NCBI GenBank assembly: GCA_002102555.1
Contig: MCFL01000155.1
Coordinates: forward strand, 1-57,318
Reading direction: 5' to 3'
Origin: Catenaria anguillulae PL171
Taxonomy: Eukaryota > Blastocladiomycota > Blastocladiomycetes > Blastocladiales > Catenariaceae
Length of the DNA stretch: 57,318 bases
Position 1 is the first letter of the stretch. Each line of letters opens with the position of its first letter. Positions 20,918-32,639 of the stretch are shown here, one piece after another. A program made the translations under genes and the position numbers. Under the pieces are notes generated by a model. It was given only the letters and a program-made list of their open reading frames with translations, was not told the origin of the DNA and made no database searches.

Positions 20918-23900
20918 ATGTCAAATACAATTCAAGAAAGTATTGAGGAAGCAAACCATGCATCCGGGCCGGTTCCGTACCAGGCATGTTTACAGGCTGA
21001 TCATGGTGCCGTCACGCAACAAAGGACGCAAACAACGCCTACAACGTCAAGGTCACAGAGACTGGAACGAGTGCAGACGACGGCATCACCACCCTCGCCC
21101 CAATCAGCAACCAGTCTTTCTGATAAGAGGCACGAAGGCGTTCCGGCCATTCCAACCGGCGAGGCGCCGCCTCCAGAACTGCTCACCGCGTGCGGGTCCA
21201 ATGCTGCATCGGGGCTGTGGCGCTCATTTGCTCACTCGGACAGTCAAGTCAGCGACTTTCACAAGCTTTATTTGCCAGTACTCGAAACCGAGCATTCGCT
21301 GCCGGGGCCCCAATACTCAAAGTCGGCGCGCGATCTCAATACTTGTGGTCATGGCCACGCCGGATGGCCACCAAGGGCGACTGGTCCAACAGTCACGCCA
21401 GTCACTGGCAGTGCGCCAGGATCCGCCGAGTCTTCGTCACCGTCTGTATCCCCATCAGACAGGTTGAGCCAACTTGAGACGTTTATTCCGCCACCCATCG
21501 TCGAAGAAGAATCATGCGAGCATGGGGAACAAGAAAGCGAAGGCTGCCTTGAAACGCCTCAGTTCTCTGTTACGCCAGGTACAGTAGACCGTCGCCGGGG
21601 CATTGATCAAGAGCCGGAAGTATCGCAAACCTCAACCACTCCCATGCGCTTGTCGCCAATAGCTTCTGCCGGACGACTCTTTATCCCGCTCAAGTCGTCG
21701 CCGCATGACTCGTCGTCCCATGGCCAGCTTCAGCCACACGCTCCCGGCCAGGTTTCGAAAAACACGCAAAAGACAGAGTCGTCTTGGACGTTCGATTCAG
21801 TCAAGCTGAATGGTCATGCAACCGAACTGAAAGGCTCGAAGCAATTGTGGCAATCGGTCGTCGGCTCTCAACTCGCAGTCGCGGCTGTCGAGCTCAAGCA
21901 AACCGATTACCGCATTTCGCTATGGACCCTCAGGTTTTACAGTCCCGAAATTGAAGCCAAATTTGCTGCGTTTGCCAAACGAATTCGCACGTTTCCCCTT
22001 GCGCCTTTCAAGGTATTGGTATTTTGAGCATGTCTGTTTCCCACACCTCAACTCACCCAAAGCTGGTGCATGCAGTGGACACTCCTGATTCCCATCATAT
22101 CGCAGCTCATCATGGTTGACAGCTCACTCCAGGCATATAAGTTGATCTTGCAGGCGTGCCCGAACGTACAGGGCACCTGCATCATGTGCCAGAGCCACGT
22201 GTGGACACTTGTTTGCATCGTCTCGGCGCTCTTGATCGCAGGTTTACTCTTCACTTCGGTCGGCAAGGCGGCCGTCCAAAGAACTCGTCGACAGCGCCTC
22301 TCACTTGGGCTCTTTATCCTGTTTGTGATGGTTCACCTGTCCGGCATCTTGTGTGGCGGCTTATGTCGCCTTGGCCCGTACAAGGACGATTGGACGCTGG
22401 TGGATGGGACGATTCAACTTGCCTTGACATGTGCTGGTAGAGATCCCGGAGGTCAAGCGTCTCAAGGATTACAGTGGCTCGAAACCTCATTCCAAACTCG
22501 AATCACGTCGGCCTACTCATATATTTACTTGCTTCTCGCAGCCACACAGTTGTCATTCTTGCAAGTCATGGGCCTCGGACTTTTCTTGCTCACATTTTTG
22601 GCCGTATGCATCATGACCGTGGTTCCATCGACCACGTCGCTTCTCTGGCTGTTTCTGGCAAGTCTAGTTCAGGATGTCTGCAAGGCCGCTATTGCATCGT
22701 ATCAGAGGGATTTACTCGCCCGAGCTTGCTTTTTACTCGTCTCAACATATCAGTCGGACTGTGACCAAGTAAATGACAAACTCGTCATTCCTCCCGTGTT
22801 GCAACAACCCCTTCCGCAATCGTCACCGGGATTGAGGCAACCCATCGAAGCCAACATTCCCGGCGAAACTTTTGCCACACGGACAACCGAGCCGTCTCCT
22901 AGCGTGTTGTCACGGGTACAATCGAACGAGTCAGCCCTGTTGCTAATGACCCAAGCTAAAATCCGTTCGCGTATCTTAGGCTGAAACGTCAGGAGCCTCA
23001 GGAACAGCGGCGAGCAAGCCAAGCTCTCTCCTCGAGGAAGGCTCTGAACTCGCAACATCCTTTCCCCCCAGTACGCCAACAAACAGCGTGCTCTGGTGGC
23101 CAAGGCGCAATTTCAAGAAAATCCTTTGGTGGTTCAAGTCGAAATGGATAGCGATCATCTATCGGTTCCCCCAACCAGAAGACGAGGCCGCATACGTCGT
23201 GTATTACCGGAAAAGCTTGTCATGCGCTTTCGGGTGATGATGATTCTCAACGTGGTCAGCTCCATCATGTCCATGCTCCTCATCTTTGCCGTCTATCAGT
23301 TCCTGGAGCCCCTTGGCGATGGTGGCTGGTTGGATAATTGGGTCCTGACTGATGGTGTGGACGTTGGGGTTTGCTTGCTGCTCTTCTCTATCTTCAGAAT
23401 CATTCGCCTCGACGTGGCGACAAGGATTGTCGAGGTGTCGGCAACTCTGTATGCGGCAGTGGCGATTATTCTTGCCTTTGCCAACAGCATGCGGCGAGAG
23501 GTCTTTCAGCACGAGAATCGCGCAGCGACATTGGCACGATCCATCAAGTCAATTGCAACAATTCCCAACGGTCCAAACAACTGACGTTCTTTTGATGTAG
23601 ATTGGGAACCATCGCTGTCTTTTGACCATCTTCACACTCACCGCAATCCGGCTCCGACCTCGCATGCACTTTTCATTGCTGTGCCTCTTCATCTTCATGC
23701 TGGTCGTTGAGACGGTCACGTTTTACAAGCCAAGCCCCTACTTCACACTGGAGCTTCAAGGGATCGTTGACATGGGCACGCTCTTTGGGTCAGGATCGCT
23801 GTGCTTGCTCTTTGAAGCAGCTCAGCGCAAGTACTTCTTGGCACGGAATCAGTACGCGATCGATGCGGCAAAGGCTGCTGCTGTGCGAATGGCAGAAATG

Positions 23901-23987
23901 TCAAGTTCTGATGACAGCGGGGCGATTCCGTACAAGGGTGTTGGAATGGACATGAAGAAGTTGTCTGCATCTATTGCAATTTTGTAA
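20918..23987 (+). CDS. Large 6+6 transmembrane protein, tandem paralogue A
   Basis: Paralogue of the gene at 25404-28744. Exons: 20918-22012, 22076-22915, 22980 to about 23541, 23601-23987. A ~350-residue disordered Ser/Pro/Thr head ends in a FYSPEIEAKFAAFAKRIRTF helix. Then comes a first module of about six helices with a short loop holding CPNVQGTCIMC and the motif LCGGLCRLG, a linker, and a second module of about six helices ending SLCLLFEAAQRKYF. Intron 2 has a textbook TGCTAATGAC branch site. Exon 3 loses frame twice: one A of a run appears missing near 23213, and one G at the exon-3 donor near 23541. The 6+6 layout and the FEx(3)RKYF end recall the membrane halves of class III adenylyl cyclases, but no catalytic domain follows. 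The role is unknown. The CACTA element ends 80 bp upstream of the start. Confidence 0.65.
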
Positions 23988-24341
23988 AGCTTGGTGAAAA
24001 CTGTTGGCTTTGTGTACACTCCGTCCATGAGAGTAGCATTATTCCGGGTACTGATAGATTTCCGACCACTGCGAGCAAGCCACACATCATAAGCAATGGG
24101 GACATAAATCAGAATGGTGTAAATACATTGAATACAACGCGGGAGACGAATCGCAAGGGAAAAATGCAGACGAGCTCCAAAACAAAAAGCGGAACATTCG
24201 CGGCATGCCAAACTTGGGTGTACACGACCTTAGGCTTTGTGCATCCAGCAGCGCCCACGAAAGACTGAGAGGGACGTCGACAAGCCCAACAAACTCGTCC
24301 AGCCCATGCGAGTCCAAGTTGGAAACAAGAGTTTTCTGAGG
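23988..24341. other. Intergenic 3' of paralogue A
   Basis: No supported gene. On the minus strand the frame of the zinc ribbon continues to about 24087, but that extension has no recognisable domain. Confidence 0.45.
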
Positions 24342-24461
24342 TGCATTCTCGTCGCGATCAGCCTTGTAATCGCAACTTTTGCAGACATGCTCCTTGTCGC
24401 CACCAATGGCATTGATGCGCCGACACTTGCCACACATGCGCCCAGTACAGTATCCAGGAAC
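24342..24461 (-). pseudogene. TnpB/Fanzor-type C-terminal zinc-ribbon remnant
   Basis: On the minus strand a ~40-residue stretch reads VPGYCTGRMCGKC, a 13-residue spacer, CKSC, then DYKADRDENA. The order is a strand ending in C-T-(S/G), Cx2C, Cx2C and DRDxNA. This is the C-terminal zinc ribbon plus third RuvC Asp of TnpB and its eukaryotic relatives, the Fanzor nucleases. Fanzors are known from zoosporic fungi. The frame closes a short way upstream and I could not find the earlier RuvC motifs or the helical lobe on either strand, so this looks like a remnant. A chance zinc ribbon cannot be ruled out. Confidence 0.42.
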
Positions 24462-25403
24462 GAAGGGCGCATGTCGGCTGGCGGGTAGTGGGCGCCTCGG
24501 GAAATGGCGTCGCCCAACCGTTCAGTGTTTTCGCGTGACGGAAAGCGTTGGGTTGCGCCCGACGTGACCAAAGACGCGATTGAGGTCGCCACCACAAGTC
24601 TGCCAAAACGTTGCCTCGCGCTGAGTGGAGTCAAGCAGCGTGGGCGTGGATTGTTGATGCCCCTCGACCCTCCCCTCAATTCTTTTTCGCTCTTTAGTCT
24701 TGTCTTTTCCTTCTTTCCTTGGCATTCAACACATTGAGGATCTCGCACGGCTTAGCCCGTCTTGTGCACTAGGAATACCGACTGGCTCCCCCGCAAGTAC
24801 TTTCTCGTACTCTGGTCAAACATTGTCCACGCCCCGCCTCCCGCTTTCCACAGAATCTCTCAAGGCGAGTAAATGACTTCATGGGGCATACACTCGAAAT
24901 CATTGTTGCAGAATGTGTTCCAGGGCTGAAAGAAGGAACACGAGTTGAAGTGCACTTGTCTTCTTCGGGCGAGGCATGACCCTTGAAATGACTCCCAGCG
25001 CTTTCTGGATTGGAAAGAACGCCTGATTGCGCGTTAAATGGGTCAAAACTTTAAGATATATGCTTGGGCGCTACCCAGGAGGAATCCTTGACTCCATCAA
25101 CACCGTAGGTGACGTCAGATGTCGAGCTTTGACAGCAGCGGAGCCATTCTGAAAAGAGTTTTAGAATGGACATTTATCGCCCATTTTGAAAGGGTTGGTG
25201 AGGACTTTCGATGATCGTGTAAGGAAATGAAAAAATGACCCCCCGTCTCACTCTCCCTGCCACGGTGGAGTGAGCCCATTCGCATAAGTGCCTGTTGGAG
25301 AATCGGTTAGCATGTTGGACAACTTGAAATCGAACGCGACGCAGCAGACACATGAGATCGGAAAAGGCGTTGAAGACGGAAAACATGATTAGCTTGCACT
25401 TCG
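24462..25403. other. Intergenic between the zinc-ribbon remnant and paralogue B
   Basis: About 940 bases. Minus-strand open frames at 24500-24750 were inspected for further TnpB/Fanzor blocks and gave none. It must include the promoter of paralogue B. No repeat or RNA gene was recognised. Confidence 0.45.
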
Positions 25404-28400
25404 ATGCAAAGCGAACAGAACAAAAGACCCAAGGTCATTCGACTTTCCTCTTCAAAGAATACATGCACAGCGCTCCACTTACACGTCGGAACATTAGGCA
25501 TCATGCACACACTTGGCCGAGCCACCGAGTTTGTCCTTCAAGCAGACCGAGGAGCTCCTCATTACATTCCAGAAATGCGCAATAATCCGATCAATGTTGT
25601 TGTCTTTGATTCAGAACCGACCATAACTGAGACTCCCCTGAATCTGCCGCAACGTGCTGCCAACCAAGGAATCGCAGTCAGCCTGAAGCCCCCCTCCATC
25701 CCTGTTCCCGCCCGTAATGAGGATCATGGCGATGGTAGCCGCCTGCCTTTGCTCGAGCATGGTCACATTCAACCAGCGTTCAGAGAGAGGGCCAGTTCGC
25801 ACCATGCCGGAACTTCGATGACCGCAAAACCTGGCCCAAGCAGCTCTCTCAATAGGGCACCACCAGTCCGTCACGTTGTATTCTCTTCCAATTCAACGGA
25901 AATCGTTGACCGCCACGTCACATTTTCCCTGTCTGTGACCGAAAGAACTGTTGACTCGGCGCATGCACGAAATGAAAGCTCACTTCCAGTGAAACCGTGG
26001 GGGCAAAATTCATCTCCGCCCAGTTCCGTCCCGGTCGCATTAACGGCGCAATCAACCAGTATCCACGGTCTGGACTTGTGCAATAATCGTGAGAGCCTAT
26101 CATCTTCACTATTTGCGACGCCAGCTCAATCGCTTCACAGCCTTGAGTCATCCACTTCTGGCCAAGCGAGCAGTGGATCGACACATGTACCACCGCCGGT
26201 TCGAGTACATCCCATAGGCGCTTCCGAGACGGTGCCGAGTCATGAAGATCCCCTCCACGTGCCACGCATTGACGATGGACAAGAACAAGATGCCGCCGAG
26301 CTCGATGATTGCGAACCGCCGCGGCCATCAGTTTCGCCTGAGCAGGAGCCCAATCCGTTTCGTCGCGGCGTCACCCAGCTTTTTGGCTCCCTGGCTGGCC
26401 TTGGTACTATACCCGAAGCCAGCATGTCACCCGTCACGTTAAAGTTTCGAGATGCCGTCCTTGAAGAACGCTTTATGCTCTTCAGCGCTCGATTATCAGA
26501 ATACCCGATGTTCCTCTTCTCGTGGGCCATTTCGGTATCAGTGGTTGCGCAAATGCTCATGATATCGCGCTCCCTTTCGGCCTTTGGTACCATCATCCAA
26601 GGCTGCCCCATGATTCGTGGAACTTGCTACGAGTGCCAGCATGTCATCTTTTACTGGGTAGCGCTTCTGACGGCCACCTTGTTTCTTCTGCTGTTCACAT
26701 CGCGAAAGCGCCGCTCATGGGAACGCCAGCGGCGCCATGTGCTTTATTCTTTCATCTTTGCCGGGTTTGTCGCCAGTCATCTTGGCGGCACCGTGTGCGG
26801 CGGTCTGTGCAGAATCGGCCAAGACCCGGGTGCTAAAGTGCTGGTCGACTCGACTTTGGATCTTTCGCTGGCCTGTGGAACCGAAGTCCCTCTCCAGGTC
26901 CTCGAATCGCTTAAATGGCTCGAGGCGAGCTTGGAAACGCGTACAACGGCTGCATCCGCGTACATGTTCTTGCTCATTGCTGCAACGAGCCTACCCATGC
27001 ACAGTGCGGTACTGATGGGCGTGTCACTTCTGGTCCTTCTGACACTGTGTTACGCTATACTAGTTCCGTCCAACTCGTCGCTTTTGTGGCTCCTTCTCGG
27101 CTCGCTCATTCACGATACCATCAAGGCGGCGTTTGCATTGTACCAGCGCGAGGTCCTCATTCGCATCTCATTTCTGCTGGCAGCGCAAGAGTCGCCGTTT
27201 CTGCGGGTCACTGAAAAACAAACCCAGTATGGCGGGACCTTACCCAATGGGATTTCGAACGTAGCCGTGAGTCTCGCTTTCTTGCTGCAGCCATTACCGA
27301 CGTTGCAGAGGCGAGGCATTTGGGGCGGCAAGTCGACCATGCGTGTGGGAATGCGCTCGCAGAAGGCATCCACATTCTCTGTTCCAGGTGGGTTGCGGCT
27401 TCAGCCGCCAGCAGCTTCTGGCTCAACTCCCCGCGAGCGTTTGTTCCTTGCGCCCAAATCGGCCGCTGATAGCAGCCGTTTTCTGGCAGCAGGAAGCGGT
27501 GACGACGAGATGGCGGCATCCCCCAAGTTTTCGAGAAGCCGGTTCCAATCTTTACACGGTTCGGCTCTCCACTTTGCTTGCTTGAAACCGAGTCCTTTCA
27601 GACGTTTGAGAATTTCTGACGTTTGTGTAACCCAGCTACACCGGTTGCCTCAACATCATTGTTTCGCACCATTGCGGCAGGCGCCGGGACCAGCAACGCC
27701 AAGTCAGATGCCCTATTGGCGACTTCCTCCTTGGCTTTCCCTCCTTTGCCCAAGACACTTGATAGAGAAGTAGCACCGAGCACACACATGCCGCTCCCAC
27801 GCCCGTCCGTTTCTGATCCTGTTCCCGTCACCGTGACCCAATTCTCGGACCTGCTCGCTCAAATCCCAACCAATATCATCGACCCGGCATCACTCGACCC
27901 GTCCGACTTACCCATTGAACCGGCCAAGACCCGCATTTCAAAGAAATTGCGCAACATTGCGAACAGCATTCACTTGTTTGTCTTGTCGCAACTGGCCCTC
28001 GTTTCGTACCAATTCCCGGCGGCCGAACAAGAGCTCGCATATCACGCCTTTTACCTGCGCAATCTGCTCGGGCGAATCCGGGTCACCCTCGCGCTCAGCG
28101 TCATCTCGTCGGGTCTGTCGTTCAGCTTGCTTGCCGTCATTCGCACGAGCATGTCCGGGTTTTCAACCAGCACCGCTTCCTGGTGGCTCAACCAATGGAT
28201 AGCCGGGTCCGACGGCCGCGACACACTCGTTTCGGTGGGCGTGCTGCTTGTCGTGCTTGTTGTGCCGCAATTGCCCTGGACACGCACGTTGCCGTTGTCG
28301 CGGCGGCGCTGGATCGAACTTGTTGCCGTCCTGTACGCAATAGCCATCATGTCGCTCGCAAAGACGTCCGACATTATGGTGCATCAGGCACGGTCCGCCA

Positions 28401-28744
28401 CGGCTGATCGCGCAGGCATTCAAATCACAAACCATCGTGTTGTGCATTCCCTCTTTACGCTCACCACGCTTCGGCTACGGCCAAAGGTGCACCTGTCGAT
28501 TCTCGCGGGCGCGTTTGTTGCGGCCGTGATTGAGCTCGGCGTGTTTTGGAACTCGCCAGTCTTGGGCGAGCGTGCACGCATTCACTCGATTGTGGCCATT
28601 GGGACAATTATGGGGTCGGTGACGCTGTGCTTGTTGTTTGAGATTAGCAGCCGAAAGTACTTTTGGCTCAAGGAGGTTGTGGGACAGGGTAACGGGACGT
28701 TGGGTACGAGTCACCGTGCGCCGATCGATGTGGAAAATGAGTAA
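25404..28744 (+). CDS. Large 6+6 transmembrane protein, tandem paralogue B
   Basis: Two exons (25404-27558, 27636-28744) join in frame to 1087 residues. The head (~1-345) is disordered. It ends in LKFRDAVLEERFMLFSARL, a segment that in several eukaryotic cyclases stands just before the first membrane helix. Module 1 (~350-600) has six helices, a CPMIRGTCYEC loop and the motif VCGGLCRIG. A ~220-residue polar linker follows. Module 2 (~840-1060) starts at FPAAEQELAYHAFYLRNLL and ends TLCLLFEISSRKYF. Motifs shared with paralogue A (GGLCR, RLRPK, LCLLFE, RKYF) show tandem duplication. Unlike A it has no frame break. No cyclase, kinase or transporter domain is present. A membrane-only cyclase relative is my best guess, with low confidence. 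ATGs at 25503 and 25572 are alternative starts. Confidence 0.72.
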
Positions 28745-28849
28745 ACAAATCTGCACGGGGTTGGGGAATCAAAACACTGTGGTGGATCCTCTGCTCCAAT
28801 GCATTGCGGTAGTCCATCACAAGTCACACATCATGGTTGAGTGGACGGG

Positions 28850-29640
28850 TTACAGGACGCGCTTGACTTCAAAGAAGTGCTTGAGGTAGTACACTTGGAA
28901 CATGCACACGCCAACGAGGACGGCGGTTTGGAACAGGCCCCAGGTGGTGACACGGCCATTGACGGCTTCAGCGGCTAGATAAATATAATAAGTGTTCAGC
29001 AGACGCAGCTAGTCGTCAAAGTGAAAAAAAAAGAGGAGAAACCAAGAAAATGGCGGGCGGATGTATGTACCATCACGATGTTGGCGCTCGCGAATGACAA
29101 CAAATTGCTGCTCCTCCTTGATGGCGTGAATGTCCCTTGCGAGCTCGTTGACAGTGTCCATGACAGGATCCACAATCGCTACCAAACACACAAAATTGAG
29201 TCAATCCTTTTTGCACTGCGCGGAAGCACAGAGACCTGGCAGGTATAGAACGCAAGCATACCCTTTGGATCTGACGGTGGCTTATCAGCACCAAACACGG
29301 CAAACTGGACCGTCTTCTCATGTTGCGAACTCATCTGGTTGGAAAAGCAGTACGTGTACTTGCCCTCGGTCTTTGGCTGGAACGTGTAAGTGCCCGTCGA
29401 TTCCTTGTTGATGATATGCAGGATCCCCTGCGACGGGTCAGACACCCAAAAGTCAATGTCGAGGTTGCCGCCATCGCCCACTTGGTACGTGATGGTGACG
29501 GATTGGCCCACGACAAGGTCTTCGAAAAAGCATTGGTTCTCGTAGGGCGGAACGCGGATGGTCAGGCAGGATGCCAGGTAAGGAACCAGGGTCACGAGGA
29601 GAACAAGCGCGGAGGCTAGGGTGGATCGGCTGAGAATCAT
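28850..29640 (-). CDS. EMP24: p24 family cargo receptor EMP24/TMED2
   Basis: ER-Golgi type I membrane protein of COPI/COPII vesicles that helps package GPI-anchored and other cargo. Exons 29262-29640, 29071-29178 and 28850-28974 join to 203 residues, exactly the family size. A signal peptide (~1-24) is followed by the GOLD domain with its two cysteines (ENQCFFEDL and KYTYCFSNQ), then a helical stalk (NELARDIHAIKEEQQFVVIRE) and one membrane helix. The C-tail YYLKHFFEVKRVL matches the TMED2 subtype, with the FF sorting motif. A member of the GPI-cargo route fits with PIG-T in the same region, though they are far apart and not linked. Introns split codons in phase 1. The gene is divergent from SDHAF1. 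Confidence 0.94.
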
Positions 29641-30097
29641 TGTGACTTGTGTGCGTCTGTATTGCATGGCTGTCGAGTTGTGAGCGCACTTGGGTTGGAT
29701 TGATGGGAGCGGGGCGCGTGCGACCGCGACCGCCAGACGGAATACGGCGGCGTGGCCCCAATCCGGACATGAAGGGTGACGGTATGGTACATTTCAGAGT
29801 GTGCAGTAACCCATTTCAAGCATGTGTGACATTGCATTCGATAACTTTGACTGTTCTCTGGCCAATACGGCGCCCATTCTCGTTTCGCCGCGACAGGGTG
29901 ATCGCCACCGGCCGTCGATCCGACGCCCAAGTTGTGTCGATGCCACGTGTCTGTCATCTCAAATTTGTCCGCACCTTTGCCTCTCCAGTCTTCCCCTTCT
30001 CTCTTTGCATGTCAGATCAATTGCATGTCCATGTAATCCCTAATCTACGCATTCCTCAACATCATCCACTCGATCTCGCTTCCGCATACACACAACC
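29641..30097. other. Divergent promoter region (EMP24 / SDHAF1)
   Basis: About 460 bases with no supported coding region between two divergent start codons. Confidence 0.5.
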
Positions 30098-30343
30098 ATG
30101 GCCACCCGTCATTCTGGTCTGCAACTCCAAGTCATCAAGCTGTACCGGCAAAGCCTGGTCGCGGCAAAGGCCAAACCGCCCCAGTACCGCGACAACTGGA
30201 TTCGTTTTGTCCGCTCGGAATTCGCAAAGAACCGCAGCGTTAGCCCAAAGGACTTTAACACGATCGAGTACCTCGTGCGGTGGGGCAACAGCCGGTTGAA
30301 CACGCTCAAAAATCCGTCGATTCAAAACATTTCATCCATGTGA
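30098..30343 (+). CDS. SDHAF1: LYR-motif succinate dehydrogenase assembly factor 1
   Basis: 81 residues, single exon. The start MATRHSGLQLQVIKLYRQSL holds the LYR tripeptide used to recruit the Fe-S transfer complex (HSC20/ISCU). A second block, PKDFNTIEYLVRWGNSRL, fits SDHAF1 (LYRM8, yeast Sdh6). The protein acts in the mitochondrial matrix, helping insert Fe-S clusters into the SDHB subunit of complex II. Length and motif order match the family. Other LYR proteins are close in size but lack this N-terminal RHSGLQ-Q-V block. The ATG is well placed with no upstream in-frame ATG. Confidence 0.85.
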   Translation: MATRHSGLQLQVIKLYRQSLVAAKAKPPQYRDNWIRFVRSEFAKNRSVSPKDFNTIEYLVRWGNSRLNTLKNPSIQNISSM

Positions 30344-31484
30344 GCCGTCTTCCGCCCGGTTGGGCTCGTCAATCGGGTGGGTCGTGTCCAAGGTGGCGGT
30401 CGGCAGATTGTGGATACCTCCCGGAGTTGTTGGGAGACGTAGTTCAGGTGTAAGACGAGGAGACGCCGGTGAGCGCTTGGGTGCCTGATTTTGTCTGTTG
30501 TCGTTCGGTGGTGGGAGCTCGGTGATGGGCTTCAGGAGGAGGACCCACGTTGGCAGGCCACTTCCTCGTGAGACTTGGGTGCCAAGCCAGTGTGAAGCCT
30601 CAGGGTTATGGCCTTTGCTATCCTGACTTTTCATACAACGTGACCATTTTGGTTGGATCAGTTGCTTTTCGAATGCACCCCAGCGTAGGTAGCCTTAAGT
30701 CATGCCAAAGTCATGCTACCGATTATAAGTATGTCTTGATTGCCGTCAACCTTAGAGCTGGAAACAACTCGAAAGAACGGAAGAGTCGCCGTGGAAGCCT
30801 TCTAGAATAGCCGCTGGTCACGTGCAGAGATAGTGATAGGAACAAACACGGATGCATGGCGATCGGATCATCAGATCAAATGGGCGAGCTGTGGAGTGAC
30901 GTCGATGGGCCGCCGATAAGTCGGCAACGGCGGTGACTGCCAACATTGACACTGAACCAAACGATTTGGCCTCTTTGCCACCCCACGACGTATACGCTGT
31001 CGCCCGACCGGATACCGTACCGTGACCGTACTGACCCTTGGACCGCCTTTCTCCTCCTCCTCTGGTGCGATCCCCCGCCAACCCAACCAGATCATGTACA
31101 TGCAAGGGCATGCGCCCAGCAACTCTTCACATCTGTGAGGGCCGATCGGGATGTCGACGGGATGGCGAGATTGCCAACCAACATGCCACAGACCAATGCG
31201 GCCCGCCTGGACTGCCGCCATGCGGCCGAATGCGCCTCGTGCTGGGCCTTTGGTGTTGGTTGCAATTCTCTCCCGATCCGGCAAGTTGATGCCGGGCGAC
31301 CATGCGATCCAATGCATTTGTCCATCCTCCCCACTGGGACCTGAGTGACTCCTTCAACGACGACTGACCTCGTGTGCTCCTTCCTGCTGTCTTTTGCCTG
31401 TGTATTCATGTTCATTCGGTTCCTTCATCGACGCTCGACAACCCTCGTCATCGGTTGCGACATTTCCAGTTCCCATCCATCACC
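30344..31484. other. Intergenic, promoter side of IDH1
   Basis: About 1.1 kb. Short open frames occur on both strands but none has a recognisable domain or consistent splice signals. No repeat or RNA gene was seen. Confidence 0.5.
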
Positions 31485-32639
31485 ATGCTCGCCGCGCTCT
31501 CCACCAAGGCCGCTTCCCGCGTCGCCACTGCCTCGTCGTCCCGTGCGTTTGGCTCGCTTGGCTCAAAGTTTGCCCTTTCTGATGCCGCCGAGTACGAGCC
31601 CAAGCTCACAAAGTACGCCGGCACGTACACGGTGACCTTGATCCCCGGTGATGGTGTTGGTACCGAAATGGCCAACTCTGTCAAGTCTGTGTTTGCCGCT
31701 GCCCAAGCGCCCGTCGAGTTTGACCAGTACAATGTGACTGGCGAGACGGGCAAGACGGACCCGACGCTGCTCAAGGCGGCCGTCGACTCGCTCAAGCGCA
31801 ACCGCGTGGGACTCAAGGGCATTCTTTACACGCCCGTGTCCATGTACGGCGTGCCCTCGCTCAACGTGTCGATGCGCAAGGACCTCGACATTTACGCCTC
31901 GGTGTCGCTCGTGCGTAAAGTGCCCGGCTTCCACCCGCCCCACACCCCGGTCCACAAGGGCAACGTTGACTTTGTGATTATTCGTGAAAACACCGAGGGC
32001 GAGTACGCTGGTCTCGAGCACCAATCTTACCCGGGTGTGGTCGAATCGCTCAAAGTGGTGACGCGCGCAAAGTCGGAGCGCATTGCCCGGTTTGCCTTTG
32101 ATTTCGCTGTTCGCAACGGCCGCAAGAAGGTCACGTGCGTGCACAAGGCCAACATCATGAAGCTCGGCGATGGTTTGTTCCTCAACACGTGCAAGGCCGT
32201 GGCCAAGGAGTACGAGGCCAAGGGCATCCAGTTCCAGGACATGATTGTCGACAACACAGCCATGCAGCTTGTTGCCAAGCCCCAGCAGTTTGACGTGATG
32301 GTCATGGGTAACTTGTACGGCAACATTGCCTCCAACATTGGTGCCGCGCTTGTCGGCGGACCGGGCATTGTGCCCGGTGCCAACATTGGCCGCGACTATG
32401 CCATCTTTGAGCCCGGATGCCGTCACGTCGGCAAGGACATTGAGGGCCGCAACGTGGCCAACCCGTCGGCCTTGCTCTTGTCGTCCGTCTTGTTGTTGCG
32501 TCACTTGCACTTGGACGAGCACGCCGATCGCATTTCGCATGCCGTCTACAAGGCCTTGCAGGATGGTGTTCGGACCCCCGATATGGGCGGCACCGCCTCC
32601 ACCACCGATTTCACGGCCGCCGTCATCAAGAACTTGTAA
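31485..32639 (+). CDS. IDH1: NAD-isocitrate dehydrogenase, Idh1-type regulatory subunit, mitochondrial
   Basis: 384 residues in one exon. The first ~30 residues are Ala/Ser/Arg-rich, a likely mitochondrial presequence. Then TVTLIPGDGVGTEM, SLNVSMRKDLDIYASVSL, IIRENTEGEYAGLEHQS, GVVESLKVVTRAKSERIARFA, VHKANIMKLGDGLF, GGPGIVPGANIGRDYAIFE and NPSALLLSSVLLLRHL follow in family order. The SLNVxxRKxLDIYAxVSLV version and the residues round it match the Idh1 regulatory partner rather than the catalytic Idh2. The enzyme is an octamer of both subunits and makes 2-oxoglutarate in the TCA cycle. The upstream in-frame leader from 31374 is probably 5' UTR. The ATG at 31485 has a CATCACC context. Confidence 0.93.
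   Translation: MLAALSTKAASRVATASSSRAFGSLGSKFALSDAAEYEPKLTKYAGTYTVTLIPGDGVGTEMANSVKSVFAAAQAPVEFDQYNVTGETGKTDPTLLKAAVDSLKRNRVGLKGILYTPVSMYGVPSLNVSMRKDLDIYASVSLVRKVPGFHPPHTPVHKGNVDFVIIRENTEGEYAGLEHQSYPGVVESLKVVTRAKSERIARFAFDFAVRNGRKKVTCVHKANIMKLGDGLFLNTCKAVAKEYEAKGIQFQDMIVDNTAMQLVAKPQQFDVMVMGNLYGNIASNIGAALVGGPGIVPGANIGRDYAIFEPGCRHVGKDIEGRNVANPSALLLSSVLLLRHLHLDEHADRISHAVYKALQDGVRTPDMGGTASTTDFTAAVIKNL

Noticed and set aside
30871-31317. Minus-strand open frame of 148 codons upstream of IDH1
   Set aside because: No domain, no conserved pattern and no splice context; likely chance.
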